From positions 434,001-498,000 of the forward strand of contig NZ_SOAW01000001.1 of assembly GCF_004364645.1 (NCBI RefSeq): 64,000 nucleotides of DNA. Direction: 5' to 3'. The stretch is from Naumannella halotolerans. Its GTDB lineage: Bacteria > Actinomycetota > Actinomycetes > Propionibacteriales > Propionibacteriaceae. How positions within the stretch are numbered: position 1 is the stretch's first letter; every line of letters begins with the position of its first letter. The position numbers were made by a program, and so were the translations under genes. Under the pieces are notes generated by a model that made no database searches, was not told the DNA's origin, and was given only the letters and a program-made list of their open reading frames with translations. Of this stretch, positions 38,421 through 48,213 are shown piece by piece.

Positions 38421-39599
38421 TCAGCGGGTCCGGGATCGGGTCGATGACGCGGCCGAGGTGGTCTTCCGTGAACCCGTGGCCCGCTTGGTCGGCGTCTTCT
38501 TGGCTGGTGCCTTCTTGGCGGTGGTCTTCTTGGCTGCTGTCTTCTTGGCTGCTGTCTTCTTGCCGGTGGCCTTCTTGGCCGGTGCCTTCTTGGCGGTGGT
38601 CTTCTGGGCCGGTGCCTTCCTGACCGCCGTCTTCCTGGTCGGCGCCTTCGTCCTCGCGGTCCGCTCCACCGGTTCCGTCGCCGGGCGGCCGGAGCCGGTC
38701 GCCGCAGGGGAGTCCTGCAGCTCGAGCAGGGTGTTCACCACCTCGGCGTAGACCTCATCGGGATCCAGGCGGCGAAGCTCCTCGGCGAGTAGTTCCTTGA
38801 CCTCGCGGCGACGCAGCGCAACCTCACGTTGCGGCTGTCCGGGCACCCGGTAGGTGCCGGTCGACTCATCGATTCGGGTGAGTGCCACATCTCCGGCCGC
38901 GGTGACCAACCGGGCATCGGACAGACCGCGACGCCCACCGGTACGCAACTCGACCGGTACGCCCAACCGGTTGCGCAGCCACGCCGCCAGCAGACCACCG
39001 GAGGCACTGTTGCGCGAAGCGGTCACCGTGGCGGCGGTGACCTGCGCCGGATACTGGTCGAGCGCCGCGGCGAGCAGTGCCCGCCAAGTGGTCAACCGGG
39101 TCCAGGCAAGATCGGAATCACCCGTCCGGGTCTGCTCGACCCGCTTGAGCAACTCTCCGGCGGTGGCCGAATCGGTGATCCGGCGGGTGCCGAGTTGACC
39201 GATCTGATCGGTGGCCGGGACATCCGGTGCCCGGCCGGGCCACCAGACGATCACCGGCGCATCGGGCAGCAGCAGCGGCAGCACCACGCCTGCGGAATGA
39301 TCGGCCACCGGTCCACTGACCCAGAAGATCACGACCTCGCCGGGGGAGCCGTCGCCAAGGCGTACCTCGGCATTCAGTTGCGCCTTCCGGCCACGTCGAC
39401 GGACCACGAAGATGATCCGCGCCGGGTGTTCCAGGGCTGCCTGGGTCGCATTGTCCAAGGCGGCGGGGAAGTCCTTCTCCTCGCACACCACGACCATGGT
39501 CATCACCATGCCCATGGCCGGGCTGCCGGCGACCTGACGGCCGTGCAGCAACGCCTGGGCCACCTTCGAGGCAGTGGTCTGCTGCAGTTCGATGATCAC
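38421..39599 (-). CDS. opcA: Glucose-6-phosphate dehydrogenase assembly protein OpcA with Lys/Ala-rich tail
   Basis: Partner protein that activates Zwf in cyanobacteria and actinobacteria. The product has 392 residues; the conserved part (~1-305) is the usual full length. Landmarks are MTMVVVCEEKDFPAALD, HPARIIFVVRRRGRKAQLNA, VVLPLLLPDAPVIVWWPGRA (~105-125), DLAWTRLTTWRALLAAALD and ELRRLDPDEVYAEVVNTLL. The last ~80 residues are a low-complexity basic tail built from [16 protein letters not shown] and related units, ending SSTRSRTR, unlike standard OpcA. GTG start at 39599. It follows zwf with a 52-base gap. The tail matches those on UvrA and the HTH protein near 61.4 kb. Confidence 0.93.
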   Translation of the reverse strand: MIIELQQTTASKVAQALLHGRQVAGSPAMGMVMTMVVVCEEKDFPAALDNATQAALEHPARIIFVVRRRGRKAQLNAEVRLGDGSPGEVVIFWVSGPVADHSAGVVLPLLLPDAPVIVWWPGRAPDVPATDQIGQLGTRRITDSATAGELLKRVEQTRTGDSDLAWTRLTTWRALLAAALDQYPAQVTAATVTASRNSASGGLLAAWLRNRLGVPVELRTGGRRGLSDARLVTAAGDVALTRIDESTGTYRVPGQPQREVALRRREVKELLAEELRRLDPDEVYAEVVNTLLELQDSPAATGSGRPATEPVERTARTKAPTRKTAVRKAPAQKTTAKKAPAKKATGKKTAAKKTAAKKTTAKKAPAKKTPTKRATGSRKTTSAASSTRSRTR

Positions 39600-39651
39600 G
39601 ATCGTTTGCCTTCCTCACCGGGCCCGCAGATCGCGGGCATTCCGTGCGTGC

Positions 39652-41187
39652 TCATGGGCGACGCCAGGTGAAGCCGTCCCGGGCCAACATCTCGTCGGCC
39701 GTCCGTGGCCCCCAGGAGCCGGAGGCGTAATCCTGCGGTGGCACGCCGGAGTTCTCCCAGTGCTGCAGGATCGGGTCGAGGATCTTCCAGGACAGCTCGA
39801 CCTCCTCGTGCTGGGGGAACAGCGGCGGATCACCCAACAGCACATCGAGGATCAGCCGTTCATAGGCCTCCGGGCTGGACTCGGTGAACGACTCACCGTA
39901 GGCGAAGTCCATGTTCACCTGCCGGATCTCCATCTGCGTACCCGGCACCTTCGCGCCGAATCGCATGGTCACACCCTCGTCGGGCTGGATCCGCATCACC
40001 AGGGCGTTCGACCCCAGCTCGGCGGTCTCGGTGTTGTCGAAGGGCAGGTGCGGCGCCCGCTTGAAGCCGAGCGCGACCTCGGTCACCCGCCGGGCCAGCC
40101 GCTTGCCCGCCCGCAGGTAGAACGGGACCCCGGCCCAGCGACGGTTGTCGATGTCGACCCGGATCGCGGCATAGGTCTCGGTCATCGAATCCGGCGAGAT
40201 GCCGGGCTCGTCGACGTAACCGTTGACCTTCTCCCCGCCGGCCCAGCCGGCTGCGTACCGACCGCGTGCGGTGTGCAGGTCGATGTCATGCGGCGGTCGC
40301 GCGGCAGCCAGCACCTTCTGCTTCTCGGTCCGCAACTGCTTCGCATCGAAGGAGGTGGGTTCCTCCATCGCCGTCAGCGCCAGCAGCTGCAGCAGATGGT
40401 TCTGAATCACGTCGCGAGCCGCGCCGATGCCGTCGTAGTACCCGGCCCGGCCACCGATCCCGATGTCCTCGGCCATGGTGATCTGCACCTGGTCGATGTA
40501 GTGGTTGTTCCAGATCGGGTCGAACAACTGGTTGGCGAAGCGCAGCGCCAACATGTTCTGCACCGTCTCCTTGCCCAGGTAGTGGTCGATCCGGAACACC
40601 GAACTGGAGGGGAAGACCGAGGAGACCACCCGGTTCAACTCCCGGGCGCTTTCCAGATCGTGGCCGAAGGGCTTCTCGATGATCACCCGGTTCCACTGTT
40701 CCCCGCGGGTCTCGGCCAGACCATGTTTGCGCAGTTGGCCGACGACGGTCTCGAACCAGCGCGGCGGAATCGAGAGGTAGTAGGCATGATTCCCACCGGT
40801 GCCCCGGGACTCGTCCAGTTCGGCGAGGGTGGACCGCAGGTTCTCGAAGGCCTCGTCGTCGTCGAAGGCACCGGGTACGAACCGGATGCCGTGCAGCAGT
40901 TGCTGCCACACCTCCTCGGAGAAGGGGGTACGTGCATGCGCCTTGACCGCGTCGTGGACGACCTGCGCGAAATCTTGGTTCTCCCAGTCACGGCGGGCGT
41001 AACCGACCAGGGCGAAACCCGGGGGCAGCAGCCCCCGATTGGCCAGGTCGTAGACCGCGGGCAACAGCTTCTTCGTCGCCAGATCGCCGGTGACACCGAA
41101 CAGGACGAGGACCGACGGCCCCGCGATTCGCGGAAGCCGTCGGTCCCTGGGGTCCCGAAGCGGGTTCGGGCGTGAACTGTCGATCAC
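39652..41187 (-). CDS. zwf: Glucose-6-phosphate 1-dehydrogenase
   Basis: First enzyme of the oxidative pentose phosphate pathway; makes 6-phosphogluconolactone and reduced nicotinamide cofactor. The product has 511 residues. The coenzyme-binding motif [20 protein letters not shown] is at ~28-47. The active-site signature [20 protein letters not shown] (~198-217) contains the catalytic His and Lys, and [15 protein letters not shown] precedes it. [20 protein letters not shown] (~345) is conserved. The start is GTG at 41187, which overlaps the tal stop by 4 bases (GTGA), so translation is coupled. OpcA is encoded next, as in other actinobacteria. Confidence 0.97.
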   Translation of the reverse strand: MIDSSRPNPLRDPRDRRLPRIAGPSVLVLFGVTGDLATKKLLPAVYDLANRGLLPPGFALVGYARRDWENQDFAQVVHDAVKAHARTPFSEEVWQQLLHGIRFVPGAFDDDEAFENLRSTLAELDESRGTGGNHAYYLSIPPRWFETVVGQLRKHGLAETRGEQWNRVIIEKPFGHDLESARELNRVVSSVFPSSSVFRIDHYLGKETVQNMLALRFANQLFDPIWNNHYIDQVQITMAEDIGIGGRAGYYDGIGAARDVIQNHLLQLLALTAMEEPTSFDAKQLRTEKQKVLAAARPPHDIDLHTARGRYAAGWAGGEKVNGYVDEPGISPDSMTETYAAIRVDIDNRRWAGVPFYLRAGKRLARRVTEVALGFKRAPHLPFDNTETAELGSNALVMRIQPDEGVTMRFGAKVPGTQMEIRQVNMDFAYGESFTESSPEAYERLILDVLLGDPPLFPQHEEVELSWKILDPILQHWENSGVPPQDYASGSWGPRTADEMLARDGFTWRRP

Positions 41188-42278
41188 GCTGCGCCGAGAG
41201 CAGTCTTGACCGTTTCGGTCAGTTCCTGCCAGGAGTCGTCGAACTTCTGCACACCTTCGTCCTCCAGCACCTGGGTGACATCGGCCAGATCCACACCGGC
41301 CTCGGCGATCGCGGCCAGCACAGCCCGGGCGTCGTCGTAGTTCGCAGTGATGGTGTCCCCGGCGACCTCACCGTGATCGGCGAAGGCCAGCAGGGTCTTC
41401 TCCGGCATGGTGTTGACGGTGTTCGGGGCGATCAGCTCGGCGACGTACATCGTGTCGGAGTAGTCGGGGTTCTTCACACCGGTGGAGGCCCAGAGCGGCC
41501 GCTGCGGATTCGCGCCGGCGTCGGCGAGTGTGCGCCAACGATCGGTCTGCAACGACTTCTCGTACACCTCGTAGGCCAGCCGGGCGTTCGCCACCGCGGT
41601 CTTGCCCTTCAACTTCGTCGCGTCACCGCCGATCGCGTCCAGGCGCTTGTCCACCTCGCTGTCCACGCGGGAGACGAAGAAGGAGGCCACCGACTGGATC
41701 TTGGACAGGTCCTCGCCATTGGCCAGGGCCTTCTCCAGTCCGGCTTCGTAGGCATCGATCACCTCCTGGTAGCGATCGAGGGAGAAGATCAGCGTCACGT
41801 TCACGCTGATCCCCGAACCGATCACCTCGGTGATCGCCGGCAACCCTTCCTTGGTCGCCGGGATCTTGATCAACACCTCCGGCTTGCCGACCAGCGCGGC
41901 CAATTCCTTGGCCTGGGCGATGGTGCCTTCGGTGTCGCGGGCGAGAGCGGGGGACACCTCGATGCTCACCCGGCCGTCCTTGCCGCCGGTCGCGGCGAAG
42001 GTGTCGGAGAACAGGTCGCAGGCGTTGCGCACGTCCTCGGTGGTGAGGGCGGTGATCGCCTCGTCCACCGACTTGTCGACCAGCGTCTTCACCTGCTCGG
42101 CATAGGATTCACCGTCGGCCAGCGCCGCGGCGAAGATCGTCGGGTTGGTGGTCACGCCGACCACCGACGAGGCCTTGATCAGATCGACCAGGCCACCGCC
42201 GGTGATGCGCTCCCGGCTGAGGTCGTCGAGCCAGACCGAGACGCCGGCATCGGACAGCTTCTTGAGATTCTCACTCAT
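41184..42278 (-). CDS. tal: Transaldolase
   Basis: Moves a three-carbon unit between sugar phosphates in the non-oxidative pentose phosphate pathway. The product has 364 residues. Active-site segments are [14 protein letters not shown] (~39-52), [17 protein letters not shown] and the Schiff-base Lys in [16 protein letters not shown] (~139). [20 protein letters not shown] and [20 protein letters not shown] complete the barrel. ATG at 42278 has AGGAGATCAAC upstream as ribosome binding site; the frame is open much further upstream inside tkt, but that part is non-coding. It lies 25 bases after tkt and overlaps zwf by 4 bases. Confidence 0.96.
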   Translation of the reverse strand: MSENLKKLSDAGVSVWLDDLSRERITGGGLVDLIKASSVVGVTTNPTIFAAALADGESYAEQVKTLVDKSVDEAITALTTEDVRNACDLFSDTFAATGGKDGRVSIEVSPALARDTEGTIAQAKELAALVGKPEVLIKIPATKEGLPAITEVIGSGISVNVTLIFSLDRYQEVIDAYEAGLEKALANGEDLSKIQSVASFFVSRVDSEVDKRLDAIGGDATKLKGKTAVANARLAYEVYEKSLQTDRWRTLADAGANPQRPLWASTGVKNPDYSDTMYVAELIAPNTVNTMPEKTLLAFADHGEVAGDTITANYDDARAVLAAIAEAGVDLADVTQVLEDEGVQKFDDSWQELTETVKTALGAA

Positions 42279-42303
42279 GTTGATCTCCTGGATCGTGGGG
42301 GTC

Positions 42304-44469
42304 TCAGGCGTTCGGATCGACCGGGCGAACCGCACCGAAGGCGGCCCGCTCGAGCTGGAACTTGCCTGTTTCCGCGGCTGCGAGCGATTCCTTGGCGGCA
42401 GCCGTGACGCGTTCGGGAGTGAACCCGAACTTCTCGAACAGCGTCGCCTGGTCGGCGCTGGCGCCGTAGTGGTCCAGGCTGACGGTCTTGCCGAAGTCAC
42501 CGACCAGCCGGTACCAACCCTCGGCGACGCCGGCCTCGACGCTCACTCGGGCCCGTACCGAGTTCGGCAGCACCGACTCGCGGTAGGCATCGTCCTGGGC
42601 GTCGAACCATTCCATGCACGGCATCGACACCACTCGGGCCTGGATGCCTTCGGCGGCGAGCTGGGTCCGCGCCTTGACGGCCAACTGGACCTCCGAACCG
42701 GTCGCGATCAGGATCACATCCGGCTCACCACCCTCGGCGTCGATCAAGGTGTAGCCACCCTTGGCTGCCTCGGAGGCTTCGGCGAAGCCCTCGGTGCCGC
42801 GCGGGAAGACCGGCAGGTTCTGCCGGGTCAGGGCCAAACCGGAAGGGCGGTTGTTCTGCGCCAGCAGGGTGCGCCAGGCGACGGCCGTCTCGTTGGCATC
42901 GGCGGGCCGGATCACGTCCAGTCCGGGGATCGCCCGCAGTGCGGCCAGCTGCTCGATCGGCTGATGGGTGGGTCCGTCCTCGCCCAGACCGATCGAGTCA
43001 TGGGTCCAGACATAGGTGGTCGGCAGGTTCATCAGCGCCGCCAGCCGCACCGGCGGGCGCATGTAGTCGGAGAAGATCAGGAAGGTGCCACCGTAGGGAC
43101 GGGTGCCGCCGTGCAGACAGATGCCGTTCAGGATCGAGCCCATGGCGTGCTCGCGGACACCGAAGTGCAGGGTACGGCCGAACGGCCCGCCCGACCACAT
43201 CTTGGTCTGCCGGTCCGAGGGCAGGAACGAGGGCTCGCCCTCGATGGTGGTGTTGTTGGACTCGGCCAGGTCGGCCGAGCCGCCCCAGATCTCGGGCAGG
43301 TTCTTGAACGACTGGAGCACGGCGCTGGAGGCCTTGCGGGTGGCGATGCCCTTCTCGTCGGCGTCCCAGCTCGGCAGCTCGGCGTCCCAGCCCTCGGGGA
43401 GCTCGCGCTTGGAGATCCGGTCGAACAGTGCGGCCCGGTCCGGGTTGGCCGTGCGCCACTGCTCGAAGGCCAACTGCCAGTCGGCCTCCAGCTTCGCGCC
43501 ACGCTCGCCGGCCTGGCTGCGGGTGTGCTCCAGCACCGCCGGGTCGACCTCGAAGGTCTTGGACGGATCGAAACCGAGGACCTCCTTGGTCGCCGCGACC
43601 TCCTCCTCGCCGAGTGCCGCACCGTGTGCCTTGCCGGTTCCGCGCAGGGTCGGCGCAGGCCATCCGATGACGGTCTTGAGGGCGATGAAGCTCGGCTTGT
43701 CGGTGACCGACCTGGCCTCGTCCAAGGCGGCCTGCAGGGCCACCACGTCCTCGGTGTACCCGGTGCCGTTGTTCGTCCAGTCGACGGTCTGCACGTGCCA
43801 TCCCAGGGCCTCGTACCGGCCGGCGACGTCCTCGGTGAAGGCGATGTCGACATCGTCCTCGATCGAGATCGCGTTCTGGTCGTAGATCAGGGTCAGGTTG
43901 CCCAGACGCTGGGTGGCGGCCAGCGAGGAGGCCTCGTTGGAGACACCCTCCTCCAGGTCGCCGTCGGAGGCGATGGCGTAGATGTGGTGGTCGAAGATCG
44001 ACTCCCCGGTCGGTGTGTCGGGATCGAACAGGCCCCGCTCACGGCGGGCGGCCATGGCCATGCCCACGGCATTGCCCACGCCCTGGCCGAGCGGGCCGGT
44101 GGTGGTCTCCACCCCGTCGGTGTGGCCGTACTCGGGGTGCCCGGGGGTACGCGAACCCCAGGTACGCAGGGCCTTCAGGTCCTCGAGTTCGAGACCGTAC
44201 CCGGCCAGGAAGAGCTGGATGTAGAGGGTCAGCGAGGAGTGGCCGGCCGACAGCACGAACCGATCACGACCAGCCCAGGTCGGCGATGCGGGGTTGGACT
44301 TCAGGTACTGCTGGAACAGCAGGTAGGCCGCCGGCGCGAGACTCATCGCGGTGCCGGGGTGCCCGTTGCCGACCTTCTGCACGGCGTCTGCGGCCAGCAG
44401 CCGCGCGGTGTCGATCGCCTTGGCGTCCAGATCGGACCAATCGGCGGGAAGCTTGAGAGAACTCGTCAT
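42304..44469 (-). CDS. tkt: Transketolase
   Basis: Thiamine-diphosphate enzyme that moves two-carbon units between sugar phosphates. The product has 721 residues. The N-terminal TPP half has [20 protein letters not shown] (~30-49), [19 protein letters not shown] and the ThDP/Mg motif [17 protein letters not shown] (~160) with ITLIYDQN-like [15 protein letters not shown]. The Pyr domain has [29 protein letters not shown] (~430) with the catalytic Glu, and [19 protein letters not shown]. The C-terminal regulatory domain is present. ATG at 44469 has AAAGGAAA upstream. It heads tkt-tal-zwf-opcA-pgl. A 20-bp perfect palindrome lies just upstream of the ribosome binding site. Confidence 0.97.
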   Translation of the reverse strand: MTSSLKLPADWSDLDAKAIDTARLLAADAVQKVGNGHPGTAMSLAPAAYLLFQQYLKSNPASPTWAGRDRFVLSAGHSSLTLYIQLFLAGYGLELEDLKALRTWGSRTPGHPEYGHTDGVETTTGPLGQGVGNAVGMAMAARRERGLFDPDTPTGESIFDHHIYAIASDGDLEEGVSNEASSLAATQRLGNLTLIYDQNAISIEDDVDIAFTEDVAGRYEALGWHVQTVDWTNNGTGYTEDVVALQAALDEARSVTDKPSFIALKTVIGWPAPTLRGTGKAHGAALGEEEVAATKEVLGFDPSKTFEVDPAVLEHTRSQAGERGAKLEADWQLAFEQWRTANPDRAALFDRISKRELPEGWDAELPSWDADEKGIATRKASSAVLQSFKNLPEIWGGSADLAESNNTTIEGEPSFLPSDRQTKMWSGGPFGRTLHFGVREHAMGSILNGICLHGGTRPYGGTFLIFSDYMRPPVRLAALMNLPTTYVWTHDSIGLGEDGPTHQPIEQLAALRAIPGLDVIRPADANETAVAWRTLLAQNNRPSGLALTRQNLPVFPRGTEGFAEASEAAKGGYTLIDAEGGEPDVILIATGSEVQLAVKARTQLAAEGIQARVVSMPCMEWFDAQDDAYRESVLPNSVRARVSVEAGVAEGWYRLVGDFGKTVSLDHYGASADQATLFEKFGFTPERVTAAAKESLAAAETGKFQLERAAFGAVRPVDPNA

Positions 44470-44492
44470 GCGGGCTGCGTTTCCTTTCACAG

Positions 44493-44512
44493 GCAAGCGC
44501 CGCGGCGCTTGC
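44493..44512. promoter_or_regulatory. 20-bp perfect palindrome in the tkt leader
   Basis: GCAAGCGCCG followed directly by its complement CGGCGCTTGC lies 24-43 bases before the tkt ATG and next to the AAAGGAAA ribosome binding site. It could be an operator or form an RNA hairpin in the 5' leader. Confidence 0.55.
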
Positions 44513-44594
44513 GGGACATACGGCACTGACGGGCGCGTGGCCCGGTCGGCGTCGCCTGGACGTCGACGGGCCACAACGCACACCTTCGACTCCC

Positions 44595-44624
44595 ACCCTA
44601 CCCACGGCACGCGGTGTGCGTCAG
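44595..44624 (-). promoter_or_regulatory. Putative promoter of the tkt-tal-zwf-opcA-pgl operon
   Basis: Read on the minus strand: -35 CTGACG, 18 nt, -10 TAGGGT. RNA would start near 44588, giving a leader of about 120 nt that includes the 20-bp palindrome. The spacer 44470-44771 (302 bases) holds this promoter, the palindrome and the ctaB promoter, and no gene. Confidence 0.45.
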
Positions 44625-44729
44625 GCAGGACGGTCCGTGGGGAATCGGCGAATCGGTGAGGTGAGCCTGCGTGGCCGAATTCACTGACCCGCGGGTGCAC
44701 CTGAATGTGACTGACACCGGGTGGGGGAT

Positions 44730-44735
44730 TAGACT
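44730..44735 (+). promoter_or_regulatory. -10 element (TAGACT) of ctaB
   Basis: TAGACT lies 36 bases before the ctaB GTG, with TGTGAC at 18 nt upstream (44706-44711) as a weak -35. The leader would be about 30 nt with a GGGGATC ribosome binding site. Confidence 0.5.
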
Positions 44736-44771
44736 CCTACAAGCTGTCGGGCAACGAGTGGACGGGGATCT

Positions 44772-45719
44772 GTGTCTCATCTTGATGCGACCGAGCGTTC
44801 GGCGCAGGTCGCGGTCGATCGCCCGGCAACGAGTACCCGGGACGTGGTGAAGGCCTATGCCGCCTTGACCAAGCCCCGGATCATCGAACTGCTGTTGATC
44901 ACGACCATCCCGGCAATGTTCCTCGCCCAGCGCGGCATCCCGCCGCTCGGCCTGGTGGCGGTCACCCTGGTCGGCGGCTTCTTCGCCGCGGCCAGTGCGA
45001 ATGTCTTCAACTGCATCCTGGACCGTGACATCGACCAGCAGATGCGGCGTACCCGTCGGCGACCGATGGCTCGCCATGAGGTGACTCCGGAGAATGCCAC
45101 GATCTTCGGCGGCATCCTCGGCATCCTGTCGGCCGTCGTGCTCTGGGCCGGGGCGAACCCGCTGAGTGCGGTGCTGGCACTGACCGCCAATGCGTTCTAC
45201 GTCTTCATCTACACCCTGTGGCTCAAGCGCAGCACCTCGCAGAACATCGTCTGGGGCGGCATCGCCGGGTGTTTCCCGCCGCTGATCGGCTGGACCGCCG
45301 TCACCGGGTCGGTGAGCCTGACCCCGATCCTGCTGTTCGCGATCGTCTTCTTCTGGACCCCACCGCACACCTGGGCGCTGGCCTTCCGGTACCGCGAGGA
45401 CTACAAGGCCGCCGGGGTGCCGATGCTGCCGGTGGTGATGAGTGCGCCGAAGGTCGCGCTGCGGATCCTGCTCTACAGCATCGCCACCGTCGCGGTGTCG
45501 CTGGCCGTCTGGCCCGTCGCCGGAACCGGCTGGGTGTACCCGGCGGTCGCCGGCGCCGCCGGTGCGGTCTTCCTGATCGAGGCCGTGCTGCTGTTGGTCC
45601 GGGCCCGGGCCGGGAAGACCGACGCCGAGCTGAAGCCGATGCGCCTGTTCCACTGGTCGAACTCCTACTTGGCGGTGCTGTTCCTGGCCGCGGCGATCGA
45701 TCCGGTCATCTTCGGCTGA
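44772..45719 (+). CDS. ctaB: Protoheme IX farnesyltransferase (heme O synthase)
   Basis: Membrane prenyltransferase of the UbiA superfamily that adds farnesyl to heme B, giving heme O for cytochrome oxidase. The product has 315 residues and about nine helices. The prenyl-diphosphate/Mg motif is NCILDRDIDQQMRRTRRRPM (~77-96), preceded by LTKPRIIELLLITTIPAM. The second motif region is YTLWLKRSTSQNIVWGGIAG and FFWTPPHTWALAFRYREDYK. GTG at 44772 is preferred; the first ~25 residues are hydrophilic. Heme A synthase (ctaA) is encoded about 1.6 kb away on the other strand, so this region makes both heme O and heme A. Confidence 0.96.
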   Translation: MSHLDATERSAQVAVDRPATSTRDVVKAYAALTKPRIIELLLITTIPAMFLAQRGIPPLGLVAVTLVGGFFAAASANVFNCILDRDIDQQMRRTRRRPMARHEVTPENATIFGGILGILSAVVLWAGANPLSAVLALTANAFYVFIYTLWLKRSTSQNIVWGGIAGCFPPLIGWTAVTGSVSLTPILLFAIVFFWTPPHTWALAFRYREDYKAAGVPMLPVVMSAPKVALRILLYSIATVAVSLAVWPVAGTGWVYPAVAGAAGAVFLIEAVLLLVRARAGKTDAELKPMRLFHWSNSYLAVLFLAAAIDPVIFG

Positions 45720-45862
45720 TCATCCGCCCGGACGGCACAACGCCGTTGCGCCTCCCTGGTGGGGGCATCGCTGCCGGGCCGTCGGCACGTGACCCGACAA
45801 GGCGGCAGCCGAGAGCGCCCCGGACTCCCGCCGCGAGGTCGCGCCATGGGGGACTCCCGGGC

Positions 45863-47236
45863 TCAGGTGATGCTGAGCTTCCTGGTCGTCAGTCGTCGCA
45901 GCGGGCTGGCGAGGTACTCACCCAACAGCACCCCGGCGGCCAGGGCGATGGCGATGGAGACCGCCTCGACGACCCGGGCCCAGCCGTCGATGTAACCCTG
46001 CGACAGCAGGTAAAGCCCGCGGTACAGACGGAGACCGGGGAGCAGTGGCACCAGTGCCGGAATGATCAGGATCAGCGTCGGCAGCCGCAGCCAGTCGGCC
46101 AGCGGGGCGGCGACCAGCCCGATCGCCACGGCGCCGGCGGCGACCCCGAACAGGGAGCCCGACTGGGCGGCGATCACCGAGACCGCGGTGCCCAGGCTGC
46201 CCAGCGCAGCCACTGCGGCCCAACCGCGCCGGGGCAGTGAACAGGACACCGCGAAGCCGACCACGACCAGGGCGGCGGCCGGTATCCCGGTGAACAGGTC
46301 GCTGAGGTTCGGTGGGGTGTAGGAGGCGACGGCCATCACCACGCCCAGATGGTTGGCCACCCCCAGCCCGAGTGCGACCCCGGCGACGATGCCGATGGTG
46401 GTCAGGGCGGCATCGAGTCCGCGGGCGCCGGAGGTCACCAGATAGCCGACCAGCGCATCCTGGACGGCGGTGACGATCGTCATCCCCGCCAGCAACACGA
46501 TGATCATGGCGGCGATCAGCAACGAGGAGGAGTGCGATGGGGCGGCGAACCGGAGCAGCGCCGCCGCCACGGTGGCCAGGAAACCACCGGTGACATAGGA
46601 GAAGAACCGCGGGATGCCCGAGCGCTGGAAGAACTCGGTGATCATCTCGATCAGCGCCGCCGCGATTCCGGCGATCAGGATGACCAACCAGCTGCCACCC
46701 AGCAGCCAGCCGACACCGGCACCCATCACCACCGTTGCCAGCATCCGTACCCATTGCGGGTAACGCCCGGGGCGGTTGTAGGTGTCGTCGACCCGCAACC
46801 GGGCACCGGCCAGGCTGGTGCGACCGGCACGCAGATCGCGCAGGATCTGCTCGATCCGCTCCAGCACCGAGTAGTCCAGATCGCGGTGAGGGACGTAGTG
46901 CACCCGGGTGACCGGCACCTGATCGATGCTGCCCTGGTAGCTGATCATGATCGTGGTCAAGGTGATGTCGACCTGGGCACCGCGCAGACCGGCCGCCCGG
47001 GTGACCGTACGCATCCCCAGCACCGTGTCCAACGAACTCGCACCATTGCCCAACAACAGCTCACCGATCCGCAGTGCCAGGTCGAGTGCCCGGTTGACCG
47101 CGACCTGCTCCATCGCCTGATCGGTGAACCCGAGATCGGAGGTGGTGTCGTCACGGAAGCGACTGGGCATCCGTGGTTTCGGTGCTCGCCGCTTCCTTGG
47201 GCCGGCAGCGGGCTGTCCGGCGCTCGGCTCGTTCAT
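45863..47236 (-). CDS. Threonine/serine exporter family protein (ThrE-like)
   Basis: Membrane exporter; C. glutamicum ThrE exports threonine and serine. The product has 457 residues. The N-terminal soluble domain (~30-170) contains GELLLGNGASSLDTVLGMR and ALRIGELLL-type helices, as in DUF1212. A first group of five helices (~175-320) and a second, DUF3815-like group of five (~325-450) follow. The amphipathic N-terminus is rich in Arg/Pro. The start is ATG at 47236. It lies alone between convergent ctaB and codirectional ctaA, so no pathway context supports a particular substrate. The 143-base spacer to ctaB contains no feature I can support. Confidence 0.88.
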   Translation of the reverse strand: MNEPSAGQPAAGPRKRRAPKPRMPSRFRDDTTSDLGFTDQAMEQVAVNRALDLALRIGELLLGNGASSLDTVLGMRTVTRAAGLRGAQVDITLTTIMISYQGSIDQVPVTRVHYVPHRDLDYSVLERIEQILRDLRAGRTSLAGARLRVDDTYNRPGRYPQWVRMLATVVMGAGVGWLLGGSWLVILIAGIAAALIEMITEFFQRSGIPRFFSYVTGGFLATVAAALLRFAAPSHSSSLLIAAMIIVLLAGMTIVTAVQDALVGYLVTSGARGLDAALTTIGIVAGVALGLGVANHLGVVMAVASYTPPNLSDLFTGIPAAALVVVGFAVSCSLPRRGWAAVAALGSLGTAVSVIAAQSGSLFGVAAGAVAIGLVAAPLADWLRLPTLILIIPALVPLLPGLRLYRGLYLLSQGYIDGWARVVEAVSIAIALAAGVLLGEYLASPLRRLTTRKLSIT

Positions 47237-47295
47237 CGCAACCTCGGTTCGGGCTGGGTGGTTCGGGCTGGGTGGTGCGGGCTGGGTGGTGAGGC

Positions 47296-48213
47296 TCAGG
47301 TACGGGGGGCTGCGTGCTCATCGCTGGGGATCGGCTCGCGGACGGGTGCACTGCGCTGCCGCACACTGAGCAGCATCCACACCCCGGCGGCCGTGCACAG
47401 GGGGATCCCGATCATGTGCAGGATCACCAACCCGACCGGTAGCCCGTTGAAGTACTGCAGGTAACCGACCAGCCCCTGCAACAGCAGCACGCACAACAAG
47501 GTGATCGCTGCCCGGCTGCGCAACCAGGCGACCAGGATGACGGTGCCGATCACCACCGGCCAGACCGAGGCCGAGTGCAACCTGGCCACGACCTCGATGT
47601 CCAGGCCGTTGCGGTGGGCGCCGGCGTCACCGGAGTGCGGTCCCGCACCGGTGACCACGGTGCCCAGCCAGATCGCCAGTACCAGGCCGAGGGCGACCAG
47701 CCGTACCAACCACAGGGCGATCGGACCCACCGGCTGCCGGGCAGCGCCGACCACCGTCACCAGCAGCCAGGTCGACAGTGCCACCAGGACCACCGAGAGC
47801 AGGAGGTGTGGGGAGACGATGTTCGGGTCCAGCCCGGTGAGCACGGTGATGCCGCCGACCACCGCCTGCAGCGGCACACCGAGCGCGATCGCGATCGACA
47901 GGTTGCGGATCTTCACTCCCCGCGGATGACCGCTGCGCCGGGTGGCGACCGCGGCGAAGAAGGTGGCGAAGGCGACGATGATCAGGACGAAGGTCAACAA
48001 TCGGTTGCCGAACTCGATCACCCCGTGCCAACCGAGTTCTGCGTGGGGCAGGTACGACTCGTCGGTGCAGCGCGGCCAGGTGGGGCAGCCCAGGCCCGAA
48101 CCGGTCAGTCGCACCGTGGCCCCGGTGACGATGATCCCGGACTGGACGACCAAGGTGGCGATCGCCCAGAAGAGCATCGTGCGGGCGCCGAACAGACGCT
48201 TCAGGAGGTCCAT
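47296..48213 (-). CDS. ctaA: Heme A synthase (COX15/CtaA family)
   Basis: Oxidises heme O to heme A in the membrane. The product has 305 residues and eight predicted helices in two pseudo-symmetric halves. Diagnostic segments are TGATVRLTGSGLGCPTWPRC (~29-48), HGVIEFGNRLLTFVL (~63-77), GGITVLTGLDPNIVSPHLLL, GPHSGDAGAHRNGLDIEVVA and RLHSASVWPVVIG. The last ~25 residues are hydrophilic. ATG at 48213 lies inside the end of the ABC permease gene (13-base overlap), with TTTCG but no strong ribosome binding site, so translation is probably coupled. M. tuberculosis has a similar block of ctaA-like gene and ABC genes upstream of suf (Rv1456c-Rv1458c). Confidence 0.94.
   Translation of the reverse strand: MDLLKRLFGARTMLFWAIATLVVQSGIIVTGATVRLTGSGLGCPTWPRCTDESYLPHAELGWHGVIEFGNRLLTFVLIIVAFATFFAAVATRRSGHPRGVKIRNLSIAIALGVPLQAVVGGITVLTGLDPNIVSPHLLLSVVLVALSTWLLVTVVGAARQPVGPIALWLVRLVALGLVLAIWLGTVVTGAGPHSGDAGAHRNGLDIEVVARLHSASVWPVVIGTVILVAWLRSRAAITLLCVLLLQGLVGYLQYFNGLPVGLVILHMIGIPLCTAAGVWMLLSVRQRSAPVREPIPSDEHAAPRT

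Noticed and set aside
45720-45862. Short open frames in the ctaB-thrE spacer
   Set aside because: They lack ribosome binding sites and promoters, and overlap gene ends; nothing supports coding.
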